64,000 bases of DNA from assembly GCA_900317285.1 (NCBI GenBank), contig ONGA01000008.1, forward strand, positions 85,771-149,770, given 5' to 3'. Position numbers and translations under genes: made by a program. Every line of letters starts with the position of its first letter. Positions within the stretch are counted from its first letter, which is position 1. The notes beneath the pieces were generated by a model. It was not told where the DNA came from. It did no database searches and was given only the letters and a program-made list of their open reading frames with translations. Below are positions 9,168-17,558 of this stretch, piece by piece. The DNA is from an uncultured Bacteroidales bacterium. GTDB taxonomy: Bacteria > Bacteroidota > Bacteroidia > Bacteroidales > P3.

Positions 9168-11589
9168 CGCCTACGCCGCCGAGTTCTACCTTTTCGGGGT
9201 GGAAGGTGCGGACTTCACGCATGCCTTTCAGTTCCTGGTGGATGACCTGCATGAGGATGCCGTAGCCTTTACCATGGAGGATGCGTACCTCTTTTTCACT
9301 GAGCAGGAGTGCTTCGTCGAGGAAATGGTGCAGCATGTCGAGTGCCTCTTCGGCACGGTGGCCGCGGAGGTCGAGCGTGGGGTTGAAATGGGCACGTTTC
9401 TCGTTCATCTCGTCGTAGATGCCACGGCTGATGCTGACGGGTTTCTTGTCGGTGGGAATCTTCTGCTTTGCGGTGCCAGTGAGACGCTCCAGAGGAATGG
9501 TCATGCGGAGGCTGTTGCTTTCCACGACGGCTTTCTTCCCTTTGATTTCCACCACCTGACCGAAGGTGTCTTGACCGTCGATGCGGACGATACTGCCAAT
9601 GGTGATAGGCGTTTCTTTTTCTCCTTCAGAACGAAAAGAACTATCAGAACTTCGTTGCTTCTTTTCTTTTTGTTCTTTTAGTTCTGATTGGGCTTTTGTA
9701 TTCTGCTCTGTGGCTTTGGCTAGACGGGCGCGGGCCTGTTGGGTTGCCTCTTTCTCGGCTTTGGCGCTCTTGATGTCGCTGATGGTGCGTTCGACGGTGC
9801 GGTTGGCATCGGTGAGAATCTGCTGAGCCTCGCGGCGGGCACCGCTGATAATCTCGTGACGGCGGGCTTGCAGGTTGTCGTTGAGGCGCTGGTATTTCTG
9901 CGTCACCTCGTTGAGGAACTCGTCGGCCACGCGCAGCTCCTCTTTCTGGCGGGCAATCTCCTGCTTGTCGAGCTCCAGTTGCTGCAGCTGGTGCTCGAAA
10001 TTGAGTTGCTCACGTCCCACCTTCTCACCGGCACGGTCGAGCACATCTTTTGGAAAACCGATGCTTTCTGCAATCTCGAAGGCGAAGCTGGAGCCGGGAT
10101 GTCCTACGGCGAGGCGGTAGAGGGGGCGCATGGCGTCGGTATCGAACAGCATGGCGCCGTTGACGATGCCGGGGAGGCTGTCGGCCATCAGCTTGAGGTC
10201 GGCAAAGTGGGTGGTCACCACGCCGAAGGAGCCGCAGTGGTACAGTGTCTCGAGTACGGCTTCGGCGATGGCGCAACCGGAGCGCGGCTCGGTGCCGCCG
10301 CCCAGCTCGTCGAGGAGGAAGAGGGTATCCTCATGGGCGTCTGCAAGAAGTGCTTTCATGTTCTGCAGATGGGAGGTGTAGGTGGAGAGGTCGTTGTCGA
10401 TTGATTGCTGGTCGCCGATGTCGATGAAGATGCTGCCGAAGAGGCCGCATTCGGAAGTGGGCCGCAGAGGCACAGGCATGCCGCATTGCAGCATGTATTG
10501 TATCAGTCCCACGGCCTTGAGGCAGACGGACTTGCCGCCGGCATTGGGACCGGAAATAATCAGTATTCTCTGCCCGGTAGAACCGTTTAACGCAAGGTTA
10601 AACGGCACCACTCCGTCTTTTTTCTGCAAGTAGAGAATGGGGTGGCGGGCGTCCATCCACTCAATGCGGGGTTCGGGGTGGAGGATGGGGACGCAGGCGT
10701 TGAGTTCCACAGCCACACGGGCTTTGGCACGGAGGAAGTCGATGCGGGCGAGGAATCGGTAGGCCTCGTCGAGTTGTGGCAGCAGGGGACGCAGGCGGTC
10801 GCTGAAGGAGAGGAGTATGCGTTGAATCTCATGGCGCTCGTCGAAGTCCAGTTCGCGGAGGTCGTTGCCGAGTTCCACCACTTCGGAGGGTTCTACGAAA
10901 GCGGTTTGACGTGTGGCGCTCTCGTCCTGTATGAGACCGCGGATTTTGCGGCGGTGGGTGGTGAGGAGCGGAATGACGGGGCGGCCGTCGCGGATGGTTA
11001 CTTCGGCGTTCTCGGGTGCCCATCCTTCGCGTTTGGCGCGTGCCAGGGTGTGGCTGATCTGTGCGTCGACCTCGGCGGTCTTGCGGGCTTTGGTGCGCCG
11101 AATCTCGGCAAGGGCAGGGGAGGCGTTGTCGTAGAGCTCGCCGTGGTCGTCGATGAGTTTTCCCAAAAGGGAGTTGATGACATTGAGTTGCGAACTCTTG
11201 CCGCCGTAGCCCAGTTCCACTTCGATGGCGAGGTTGCGCAGGGCACTGTACTGCTGATGCTCTTCGGCAGTGAGGAAATAGTAGCATTCGCGGATGGTGC
11301 GAAGCGAGAGTTTCAGGTCGAAGAGGCTTTCGAGCGGTATGACGGTGTTGCCCACGCGGAGGTGGGTGAGGATGGGGGTGAGGTCGATGAAATCTTGCTG
11401 GGGGAAGTTGCTTTCCATGAGCACAATCTGGCGCATCTCCTCCACGAGCTGAAGCTCGTGGCACAGTGGCTCGTAGTTGGAGGAGAAAGCCATCTCGTCG
11501 GCCATGCGGACGGCGAGGGTGTTGGTGCACTGTTCCGCCACCATTTGGCGGATGCGGTCGAATCCCAGTTTCTGTTCTATATTGTTCAT
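9145..11589 (-). CDS. mutS2: Endonuclease MutS2
   Basis: 814 residues, the normal size. The MutS-type ATPase domain has Walker A SGPNAGGKS (about 346-354) and LFLLDELGGGTEP as Walker B. A coiled coil lies near 500-640 and the C-terminal Smr domain (about 735-814) has LDLRGHRAEEAL and HGKGYG. MutS2 binds branched DNA and, in Gram-positives, collided ribosomes; in Bacteroidetes its role is mainly inferred (suppression of recombination). It starts directly after the TAA of the nitrilase gene (TAAATG), completing a tlpA-OMP-ribF-nit-mutS2 run. Confidence 0.95.
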   Translation of the reverse strand: MNNIEQKLGFDRIRQMVAEQCTNTLAVRMADEMAFSSNYEPLCHELQLVEEMRQIVLMESNFPQQDFIDLTPILTHLRVGNTVIPLESLFDLKLSLRTIRECYYFLTAEEHQQYSALRNLAIEVELGYGGKSSQLNVINSLLGKLIDDHGELYDNASPALAEIRRTKARKTAEVDAQISHTLARAKREGWAPENAEVTIRDGRPVIPLLTTHRRKIRGLIQDESATRQTAFVEPSEVVELGNDLRELDFDERHEIQRILLSFSDRLRPLLPQLDEAYRFLARIDFLRAKARVAVELNACVPILHPEPRIEWMDARHPILYLQKKDGVVPFNLALNGSTGQRILIISGPNAGGKSVCLKAVGLIQYMLQCGMPVPLRPTSECGLFGSIFIDIGDQQSIDNDLSTYTSHLQNMKALLADAHEDTLFLLDELGGGTEPRSGCAIAEAVLETLYHCGSFGVVTTHFADLKLMADSLPGIVNGAMLFDTDAMRPLYRLAVGHPGSSFAFEIAESIGFPKDVLDRAGEKVGREQLNFEHQLQQLELDKQEIARQKEELRVADEFLNEVTQKYQRLNDNLQARRHEIISGARREAQQILTDANRTVERTISDIKSAKAEKEATQQARARLAKATEQNTKAQSELKEQKEKKQRSSDSSFRSEGEKETPITIGSIVRIDGQDTFGQVVEIKGKKAVVESNSLRMTIPLERLTGTAKQKIPTDKKPVSISRGIYDEMNEKRAHFNPTLDLRGHRAEEALDMLHHFLDEALLLSEKEVRILHGKGYGILMQVIHQELKGMREVRTFHPEKVELGGVGVTIVQLR

Positions 11590-12342
11590 TTAGTCGAAGT
11601 CGAGATAAAAGGGCCAGCGGTCCCTAAAGGCGTCGAGGCGTTCTTTGTCGAGGGTGACGGAGACGATCCGGTCGGCAGAGGGCTCTGCTTCGGCCAGAGG
11701 GAATCCCTTGTAGTCAATGAGCGCGCTGTTGCCCGTGTATTTGCCGCCCACGCCATCCTCTCCGCAGCGGTTGCAGCCCAGCACATAGCAAAGGTTCTCG
11801 ATGGCCCGGGCCTTGAGAAGGGTGGTCCAGGCTTCGTGGCGGCTGCCAGGCCAGTTGGCGCAGACGAGCAACAAATCATAGCTCATATTGTCGTTGCGCA
11901 GCCATTTGGGGAAGCGCAGGTCGTAGCAGACGGCGGGCTTAATCTTCCACCCTTTGTATTCGAACACTTCTTGCCGGGTGCCGCGGCTGATGATGTCGTA
12001 CTCGCCGCTGACGCGGAAGGTATGGGCTTTGTCGTAGTGGCCGAAATTGCCGTCAGGGTAGACCCAATGGAGGCGGTTGTAACAGTTGTCGCCCTCACGG
12101 ACAATCCATGTGCCGACGAAAAGCAAATCGTAGTCGGCAGCCATCCGCCGGGCCCACTGGAGAGTGGGGCCTTCCTGAGGCTCTGCGAGGGCAGCCATGT
12201 GGTCGCCGAAACCGGTGGTGAAAGTCTCGGGAACGACGAAGATGTCGCTCTTGGGAGCGGAGACTAATGCCTCCTCGACACGGTGGCGGTTGGCGTCGGC
12301 GTCGCCCCAAACGATGTCTTGCTGGTAGAAGGTTACGACCAT
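11590..12342 (-). CDS. Nitrilase superfamily amidase (omega-amidase/YafV type)
   Basis: 250 residues with the Glu-Lys-Cys triad of carbon-nitrogen hydrolases: Glu39 (VVPETFTTGF), Lys105 (FGHYDKAH) and Cys139 (PAVCYDLRFPKW). The pattern GSRHEAW near the active site is typical of the YafV/Nit2-like omega-amidases, which hydrolyse alpha-ketoglutaramate and similar amides in metabolite repair. It overlaps the end of ribF by 10 nt. Exact substrate is an inference. Confidence 0.9.
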   Translation of the reverse strand: MVVTFYQQDIVWGDADANRHRVEEALVSAPKSDIFVVPETFTTGFGDHMAALAEPQEGPTLQWARRMAADYDLLFVGTWIVREGDNCYNRLHWVYPDGNFGHYDKAHTFRVSGEYDIISRGTRQEVFEYKGWKIKPAVCYDLRFPKWLRNDNMSYDLLLVCANWPGSRHEAWTTLLKARAIENLCYVLGCNRCGEDGVGGKYTGNSALIDYKGFPLAEAEPSADRIVSVTLDKERLDAFRDRWPFYLDFD

Positions 12343-13214
12343 AGGCGTGTTTGTTTGATGTCTTCCTGCAACTGGTGCTGCAGGGCTTCGGAAGAGTCGA
12401 AGCGCACGATGTCGCGCAGGCGGTGGATGAATTCGACGGTGACGGTCTGACCGTAGAGGTCGCCGTGGAAGTCGAGGAGGTGCACCTCCAGCAGGGGCTT
12501 GTCCACGCCGAAGGTGGGCACGGGGCCGAGGTTCGCCATGCCGATGCGGTCGCCGATTTTTACGGCATACACGCCGTAGGCGGGCAGCATCTTGCGGGTT
12601 TGCGAAAGGTCGATGTTGGCGGTGGGGAAGCCGAGGGTGTGGCCCACGCCGCGCCCGTGGAGCACGGTGCCGGTGAGAGTGAAGGGACGACCGAGGAGGT
12701 TGGCGGTATCCTCCATGGCGCCTTGCGCCAGGCTTTCGCGGATGCGGGAGGAACTGATGGGCTTGCCGTCGAGCAGGAAGGGCTCGCCGCGCTTGAGGGT
12801 GAAGCCCAGGTTGGAGGCCAGCTGCGGCAGGCGGTCGAAGTCGTCGTTGTTCTTGCTTCCAAAGCGGCTGTCATAGCCCAACAGGAGACTGCGCATCTGC
12901 AGCCGGTCATACAGCAGGCGCGCCATCTGGCAGGCGGAGAGTTGTGCCACCTCGCGGGAGAAGGGCAGCACGGCGACATACTTGGCACCGGCCTCGAAGA
13001 GGAGGTGCAGGTGCTCGTCGGGGTCGTCGAGCCAGTACTCGCTGTCGCGACGGCCGAGCACGAAGGAGGGATGCGATGTCAATGTAACAACCAGAGACAC
13101 GCCCTTCAGCAGCTCGCGGTGGCCGCGGTGGACGCCGTCGAAGACGCCGACGGTGACTGCCGTGGGTTCGGGGATGGAAGTGATGGGGCCGTGTATGTCG
13201 TAGAGTTGGAACAT
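12333..13214 (-). CDS. ribF: Bifunctional riboflavin kinase/FAD synthetase
   Basis: Phosphorylates riboflavin to FMN and adenylylates FMN to FAD. 293 residues: the N-terminal FAD-synthetase domain has VGVFDGVHRGHREL and LLGYDSRFG, and the C-terminal flavokinase domain has GRPFTLTGTVLHGRGVGHTLGFPTANIDL. Length is typical. It starts immediately after the stop of the upstream outer-membrane protein gene (TAAATG). The window's flavoproteins, such as the product at 49009, need its FAD. Confidence 0.94.
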   Translation of the reverse strand: MFQLYDIHGPITSIPEPTAVTVGVFDGVHRGHRELLKGVSLVVTLTSHPSFVLGRRDSEYWLDDPDEHLHLLFEAGAKYVAVLPFSREVAQLSACQMARLLYDRLQMRSLLLGYDSRFGSKNNDDFDRLPQLASNLGFTLKRGEPFLLDGKPISSSRIRESLAQGAMEDTANLLGRPFTLTGTVLHGRGVGHTLGFPTANIDLSQTRKMLPAYGVYAVKIGDRIGMANLGPVPTFGVDKPLLEVHLLDFHGDLYGQTVTVEFIHRLRDIVRFDSSEALQHQLQEDIKQTRLWS

Positions 13215-14489
13215 TTAGTGCAGTTTAACGGTAGGGAAGAACTGGAAAATGGCGCCGAAGGCTATCTGGGTGCGGTGGCCGTAGTCTTTGGTTGTGCCGT
13301 CTGCGAAAGTGCCGGTGGAGGGCAGGTAGTGGTAGAGGGTGCCGTAAAACCTGAGATAACATCCATGGGAATATTCCTTAGGCGACCAGCCCCAGCAGGC
13401 ATGTAGTGTGATTACCCTTGTACGGTCGAACGTCAGCCCCGGAGTGTTGGCCGAGAGGTTGCTGTAATGCCAACTGCCCAGCAAGGGTACGAAGTTTTTG
13501 CCATGCCAGTAGCTGGCACTTAACGTCCAGTGTTTGTCTCTGAATAAGAATTCGGGATAGAGTCCCCAACCGTTGGAGAAGGGTACGTCGGCGTTGCCGT
13601 GTTGGTGGTACCACATGGCGCGACAGCTGAAACTTGTCCAGTTGTAATTTTTCCATAGTTTGCCTACTGCCAAGCCTGCGGCGCCATTGAAGTTGTTGTT
13701 GATGTTGTGCGGTACCGACATGTTCTGCCCGCCCTCGTGCTGCACTACGAAATGAAGGGGCAAGAATAGATGCCACCAGCCATTATCCAATGCTATTTTT
13801 AACTCGCTGCTGAGACCGGCAGTGAAGCGTTCGGGCACGGGACTGCGGTCCCAAATATATTCGCGCCAGTCGCACCACACATCCATATCCACCCAGCGGT
13901 TCATATAGGTCAACTGAAAGCCCGTCTCAGGGTCTCCAACCGTCTTGAGTTCCTGGTTGTACATCGGCCAAGGTAGATTATGGGTGCTCGCATCGAGGCT
14001 CCCCAGCGTGAATTTCATTCCAGGGACAAAATAAAAGTTGGCCTGTAGCCAAGGAAGCACATGTATCGGTCTCGACACACTATCGTACATAGGGTATACA
14101 CCATAAGCCGTTGTGGCAGGATAGTCGCTGGTACCCCAGTAGTTCAGCCAGTGAAATCCTCCATTGATAACAATGTCGGTGTTCGGTTGCCATTCTACAT
14201 GCGGTCGCAGTACAAAACCCGGCAGCGTGTAGCCACTCACCCGATCGCCAAAATATTCGTTATCGATGAAAAAGGTATAACCTTCGATATGGAAAAGCAC
14301 ATTGCTGCTGTCCTGCGCTGTCGAGGTGAAAGGTGAAAGGTGAAAGGTGAGAAAAATTAAAAGAAAGCTCCTACGGAGTATTCCCCGTAGGGGATTACTT
14401 TTAATAGCTATTAAGAGATAATGCCTACGGCATATTTCCCGTAGGGGATTTCTTTTAATAGCAGCGGTATTTTCTTTGTCGGGATTCAC
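13215..14489 (-). CDS. Outer-membrane beta-barrel protein with a repeat-built N-terminus
   Basis: 424 residues of alternating, aromatic-rich strands (for example VEWQPNTDIVINGGFHWLNYWGT) ending in a typical barrel C-terminus (FGAIFQFFPTVKLH). No family recognised. The only possible start is GTG 14489, which overlaps the tlpA-like stop as GTGA; there is no ATG before the mature part. The N-terminal 55 residues are translated repeat DNA: two 18-residue copies (IKRNPLREICRRHYLLIA and IKSNPLRGILRRSFLLIF) from a palindromic repeat, then FHLSPFT from a GGTGAAA heptamer array, which together make the hydrophobic export signal. See findings. Confidence 0.7.
   Translation of the reverse strand: MNPDKENTAAIKRNPLREICRRHYLLIAIKSNPLRGILRRSFLLIFLTFHLSPFTSTAQDSSNVLFHIEGYTFFIDNEYFGDRVSGYTLPGFVLRPHVEWQPNTDIVINGGFHWLNYWGTSDYPATTAYGVYPMYDSVSRPIHVLPWLQANFYFVPGMKFTLGSLDASTHNLPWPMYNQELKTVGDPETGFQLTYMNRWVDMDVWCDWREYIWDRSPVPERFTAGLSSELKIALDNGWWHLFLPLHFVVQHEGGQNMSVPHNINNNFNGAAGLAVGKLWKNYNWTSFSCRAMWYHQHGNADVPFSNGWGLYPEFLFRDKHWTLSASYWHGKNFVPLLGSWHYSNLSANTPGLTFDRTRVITLHACWGWSPKEYSHGCYLRFYGTLYHYLPSTGTFADGTTKDYGHRTQIAFGAIFQFFPTVKLH
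14325..14352. repeat. Heptamer array GGTGAAA x4 inside a signal peptide
   Basis: Four tandem heptamers (three exact GGTGAAA and one GGTGAGA). Read on the minus strand they encode the last part of the signal sequence of the outer-membrane protein 13215-14489. Confidence 0.9.
14368..14463. repeat. Two in-frame copies of a palindromic CCTACGG-N8-CCGTAGG element
   Basis: Copies at 14370-14391 and 14424-14445 share the arms CCTACGG/CCGTAGG and the flank GGGGATTNCTTTTAATAGC. They are spaced 54 nt apart, exactly 18 codons. It is REP-like in form and lies inside the 5' end of a coding sequence. Confidence 0.85.
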
Positions 14490-15589
14490 TTCTTCAGGGC
14501 TTCCTTGATGGCTTCCTCGATGGCGGTGCTACGCAGGTCGCGGGCAAGGATGGTGCCGTCGGGGGCGATGAGCATGATTTGCGGGATGCTGTTGACGCCG
14601 TAGGTGTCGGTGGCGTTGCGGGTGGAGTCGACGAGCTGGGGATAGGTGATGCCGAGGTCGGCCACGACTTTCTCGTGGGCAGCCTTGCGTGCTTCTGCGT
14701 CGCCACGCTCCCACACATTGAGGCCCACGATGACGAGGCCTTTGGCCTGGTATTTCTTCCAGAGGGGGACGAGGTTGTCCTTGATCTCGGCCCGGCAGGG
14801 GCCGCACCAGGAGGCGTAGAAGTCGACCAAGGCGAGCTTGCCGTCGATGAGGTCGCTCAGCTTGCCGTCGAGGCCCTGGATGTCGGTGTAGTGCTTGCCG
14901 ACAGCGGTGGCGTCGGCAGCACGCAGCTGGTTGAGTTTCGCCTGCACTTTCTTGTTGTTTGCCACCACGGGTTTGGCGGCGCTGACGATGCTGTCGAGCT
15001 CACGGTAGGTGAGTTTGCCCATCTGGGCGATGGTTTCCATGGCTTTGGCACCCAGGATGTTGTCGTTGTTTTCGTTGTAGAGTTTCCAGTTGGCGTCGAG
15101 GATGCGGGAGCAGCCCAGAGCGTCGAGGCTGTCGAGGATGCGCTCGGCTTCGGCACGTGCTTCGGCGTTGGGGGCGCTGTAGTAGAGGGGGATGTATTCT
15201 TCCATTTGTTTCTCGATGTCGCTGATGTCGTAGCTTTTCGAGAATGCCCGCATGCGGTCGTTGAGGAGGGTGCCGCCCACGCTGTCGTTCTTGATGACGA
15301 TGGTGCCGGGTTCGACGATGAGGCCTGTGAGGAATTCAACTGCCTCGCACTCCACGATGGCGGTCCAGGGCTCCTCGACGGTGCCCTTGAAGGAGAATTT
15401 GCCGTTGGTGACCACAGTGCTGTCGACGGGGGCTGCCGGTTCGGCGTCGAGGTTGATGAGGTAGACTGTCTTGCCGTTTATCTCGGGGTTGTCGACGGTG
15501 CCGTCGATGGTGAATTGGTTCTTGTTGGCACAGCTGCCCAGGAGGGCGATAACTGCCACGGTGCAAAGGATTTGGAAAGTTTTTTTCAT
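14486..15589 (-). CDS. Periplasmic thioredoxin-like lipoprotein (TlpA family, DUF4369 N-domain)
   Basis: 367 residues from ATG 15589, 25 nt after a promoter box. The start MKKTFQILCTVAVIALLGSC is a lipoprotein signal (LGSC). Residues about 25-120 match DUF4369 (FTIDGTVDNPEINGKTVYLINLD) and the C-terminal third is a thioredoxin fold with FYASWCGPCRAEI. Members are envelope thiol-disulfide reductases or resistance-linked oxidoreductases in Bacteroidetes. It is the first gene of the run down to mutS2. Physiological partner unknown. Confidence 0.92.
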   Translation of the reverse strand: MKKTFQILCTVAVIALLGSCANKNQFTIDGTVDNPEINGKTVYLINLDAEPAAPVDSTVVTNGKFSFKGTVEEPWTAIVECEAVEFLTGLIVEPGTIVIKNDSVGGTLLNDRMRAFSKSYDISDIEKQMEEYIPLYYSAPNAEARAEAERILDSLDALGCSRILDANWKLYNENNDNILGAKAMETIAQMGKLTYRELDSIVSAAKPVVANNKKVQAKLNQLRAADATAVGKHYTDIQGLDGKLSDLIDGKLALVDFYASWCGPCRAEIKDNLVPLWKKYQAKGLVIVGLNVWERGDAEARKAAHEKVVADLGITYPQLVDSTRNATDTYGVNSIPQIMLIAPDGTILARDLRSTAIEEAIKEALKK

Positions 15590-15614
15590 TGTACTATTGT
15601 TAATAATGAGGATG

Positions 15615-15622
15615 CAAAAATA
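15615..15622 (-). promoter_or_regulatory. -7 promoter box for the tlpA-like gene
   Basis: TATTTTTG on the minus strand, 25 nt before the ATG at 15589. Confidence 0.7.
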
Positions 15623-15631
15623 CAAATATTT

Positions 15632-15662
15632 TAGTAGTTAAAGTAGTTAAAAGTAGTTAAAG
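15632..15662. repeat. TAGTTAAAG-type degenerate repeat
   Basis: TAGTAGTTAAAGTAGTTAAAAGTAGTTAAAG: three units of about 10 nt in the intergenic gap, related to the TTAACTAC repeats at 4534 and 55768. Confidence 0.75.
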
Positions 15663-15687
15663 GGCAAATGGAACAGAAAAATCTTCG

Positions 15688-15695
15688 TATCTTTG
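15688..15695 (+). promoter_or_regulatory. -7 promoter box with no protein gene behind it
   Basis: TATCTTTG, a good TAnnTTTG match. The next plus-strand protein gene (guaB) is more than 350 nt away and has its own box at 16008. Confidence 0.55.
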
Positions 15696-15699
15696 CAAG

Positions 15700-15790
15700 T
15701 GCAAAACGGGATGGAAAATCCAGGTGAAAATCAAAGTAGGCGCTGAATTACAGGGAGATGCATTTTTCTGTCGCTGATTTTCAAAACAAT
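15700..15790 (+). ncRNA. Candidate structured small RNA
   Basis: Directly after the promoter box at 15688 lies an extended hairpin. The outer arms are GAAAATCA (15726-15733) and TGATTTTC (15775-15782); GCG (15740-15742) can pair with CGC (15772-15774); the inner stem ACAGGGAGA/TTTTTCTGT (with G-U pairs) closes on TGCA. There is no convincing ORF. Could be a short RNA or only a chance fold; conservation would decide. Confidence 0.35.
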
Positions 15791-15812
15791 ACATTGCATT
15801 AATTCACAAAAA

Positions 15813-15910
15813 ACTATGTCCGGTAGGTCTATGCTAGGTCTATGGTACCTCTATTGTAACTCTATGGTAGGTCTATGGATGATAGTATGTCGCTCCTATG
15901 TCGTACCTTG
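15813..15910. repeat. GGTCTATGGTA/CTCCTATG degenerate repeats
   Basis: A run of degenerate units such as GGTAGGTCTATG, CTAGGTCTATG, GTACCTCTATTG, TAACTCTATG, GGTAGGTCTATG and CGCTCCTATG. On the opposite strand these read CATAGACC and CATAGGAG, the same words as in the repeats at 32511 and 52376. Together with the candidate RNA they fill the 460-bp gap before guaB. Confidence 0.65.
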
Positions 15911-16007
15911 GATTTACCTATGACACGAGGGGGAGGTGAATGGGTGGTCGGAAGGGCGGAAATTGGGGCGGTGGAAAACTTTTTTTTTCTATATTTAAAA
16001 AAAGTCG

Positions 16008-16015
16008 TATTTTTG
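16008..16015 (+). promoter_or_regulatory. -7 promoter box for guaB and following genes
   Basis: TATTTTTG, 34 nt before the ATG at 16050, preceded by T- and A-rich DNA. Confidence 0.7.
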
Positions 16016-16049
16016 CAAATTAATTTTGTTGAATAAAATTTGCGCAATT

Positions 16050-17522
16050 ATGTATACAGACACAACTAAATTCATCGGCGAAGGCCTTACTTATGACGAC
16101 GTTCTGTTGGTTCCCGCCTACTCGGAAGTGCTTCCGAGGGAGGTGACCGTGGCGTCACGTTTTTCGAAGAATATCATGTTGAACACCCCCTTGGTGTCGG
16201 CGGCAATGGACACTGTGACCGAGGCCGCGATGGCCATCGGCATGGCCCAGGAGGGCGGCATCGGTGTGCTGCACAAGAATATGAGCATCGAGCGCCAGGC
16301 GAACGAGGTGCGCAAGGTGAAGCGTGCCGAGAACGGCATGATTATCGACCCCGTGACGCTGAACAAGGACGCGCTGGTGAAGGACGCGCTGCGTCTGATG
16401 GAGGAGTACGGCATTGGCGGTATTCCCATTGTGGATGAGAACAAGATGCTTATCGGCATGGTGACGAACCGCGACCTGCGTTTCGAGCGCGACATGGAGC
16501 GTCCGCTGAGCGAGATCATGATCACGAAGCTTATCACGACGCATGTGGGCACCACTTTCGCCGAGGCTACCGATATTCTGCAGCAGCATAAGATTGAGAA
16601 GCTGCCCGTGGTGAACGAGAAGGGCCAGTTTATGGGCCTTATCACTTACCGCGACATTATGAAGACCAAGGAGCGCCCGATGGCCTGCAAGGACTCGAAC
16701 GGCCGCCTGCGTGTGGCAGCGGGTGTGGGCATCACGCCCGACATGATGGACCGCGTCGACGCGCTGGTGAAGGCCGGTGCCGACGCCATCGTCATCGATA
16801 CCGCCCACGGCCACAGCATCCGCGTGGTGGAAGCCCTGAAGAAGGTGAAGAGCGCCTATAAGGATATCGACGTGGTGGTGGGCAACATTGCCACCGGCGA
16901 GGCCGCCCTGATGCTGGCCGAGGCCGGTGCCGACGCCATCAAGGTGGGTATCGGACCAGGAAGTATCTGCTCGACGCGTATCGTCGCCGGTATCGGTGTG
17001 CCGCAGCTGACCGCCGTGTGCGAGGTGTGCGGTGCCCTGAAGCAGAAGGGTTACGATGTGCCTGTGATTGCCGACGGCGGTATCCGCTACAGCGGCGACA
17101 TTGTGAAGGCCCTGGCCGCCGGTGCGAGCAGCATCATGGTGGGCAGCCTTGTGGCCGGTGTGGATGAGGCTCCGGGCGAGACCATCATCTTCGAGGGCCG
17201 CAAGTTCAAGAGCTACCGCGGCATGGGCTCGCTGGAGGCTATGCAGAGCGGCTCGAAGGACCGTTATTTCCAGGACAAGGAGACCGACGCCAAGAAGCTT
17301 GTTCCCGAAGGCGTGGTGGGTCGCGTGCCCTACAAGGGTACCCTCAGCGAGGTGCTGTACCAGATGGTCGGCGGCCTGAAAGCCGGCATGGGCTACACTG
17401 GCAGCCGCACGATTACCGACCTGCAGCAGGCGAAGTTTATCCGCATCACCGCCGCCGGCCGCACGGAGAGCCACCCGCACGATATCGCCATCACCCGCGA
17501 GGCACCGAATTATTCGAGATAA
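16050..17522 (+). CDS. guaB: IMP dehydrogenase
   Basis: Oxidises IMP to XMP with NAD, the rate-limiting step of GTP synthesis. 490 residues from ATG 16050 (an in-frame TTG at 16026 would add 8 residues but ATG opens the conserved N-terminus [20 protein letters not shown]). A CBS pair sits at about 95-215 inside the TIM barrel. The active-site loop [11 protein letters not shown] contains catalytic Cys307, and the flap has the RGMGS..AM pattern. Length and motifs are canonical. Only 36 nt separate it from the ppiC-like gene, so they may be co-transcribed. Confidence 0.97.
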   Translation: MYTDTTKFIGEGLTYDDVLLVPAYSEVLPREVTVASRFSKNIMLNTPLVSAAMDTVTEAAMAIGMAQEGGIGVLHKNMSIERQANEVRKVKRAENGMIIDPVTLNKDALVKDALRLMEEYGIGGIPIVDENKMLIGMVTNRDLRFERDMERPLSEIMITKLITTHVGTTFAEATDILQQHKIEKLPVVNEKGQFMGLITYRDIMKTKERPMACKDSNGRLRVAAGVGITPDMMDRVDALVKAGADAIVIDTAHGHSIRVVEALKKVKSAYKDIDVVVGNIATGEAALMLAEAGADAIKVGIGPGSICSTRIVAGIGVPQLTAVCEVCGALKQKGYDVPVIADGGIRYSGDIVKALAAGASSIMVGSLVAGVDEAPGETIIFEGRKFKSYRGMGSLEAMQSGSKDRYFQDKETDAKKLVPEGVVGRVPYKGTLSEVLYQMVGGLKAGMGYTGSRTITDLQQAKFIRITAAGRTESHPHDIAITREAPNYSR

Positions 17523-17527
17523 GATTT

Positions 17528-17556
17528 TGTAGTTCAAGAAGTACAGTAGTTCAGAC
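17528..17556. repeat. GTAGTTCA-type short repeat between guaB and the PPIase gene
   Basis: TGTAGTTCAAGAAGTACAGTAGTTCAGAC, a short degenerate repeat filling nearly all of the 36-nt spacer. Confidence 0.6.
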
Positions 17557-17558
17557 AA

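Noticed and set aside
9145-9220. A frameshift restoring more DUF4919 sequence beyond the second gene's stop
   Set aside because: The alternate frame reads plausible residues but is antisense to the clear MutS2 Smr tail, so the likeness cannot be separated from chance.
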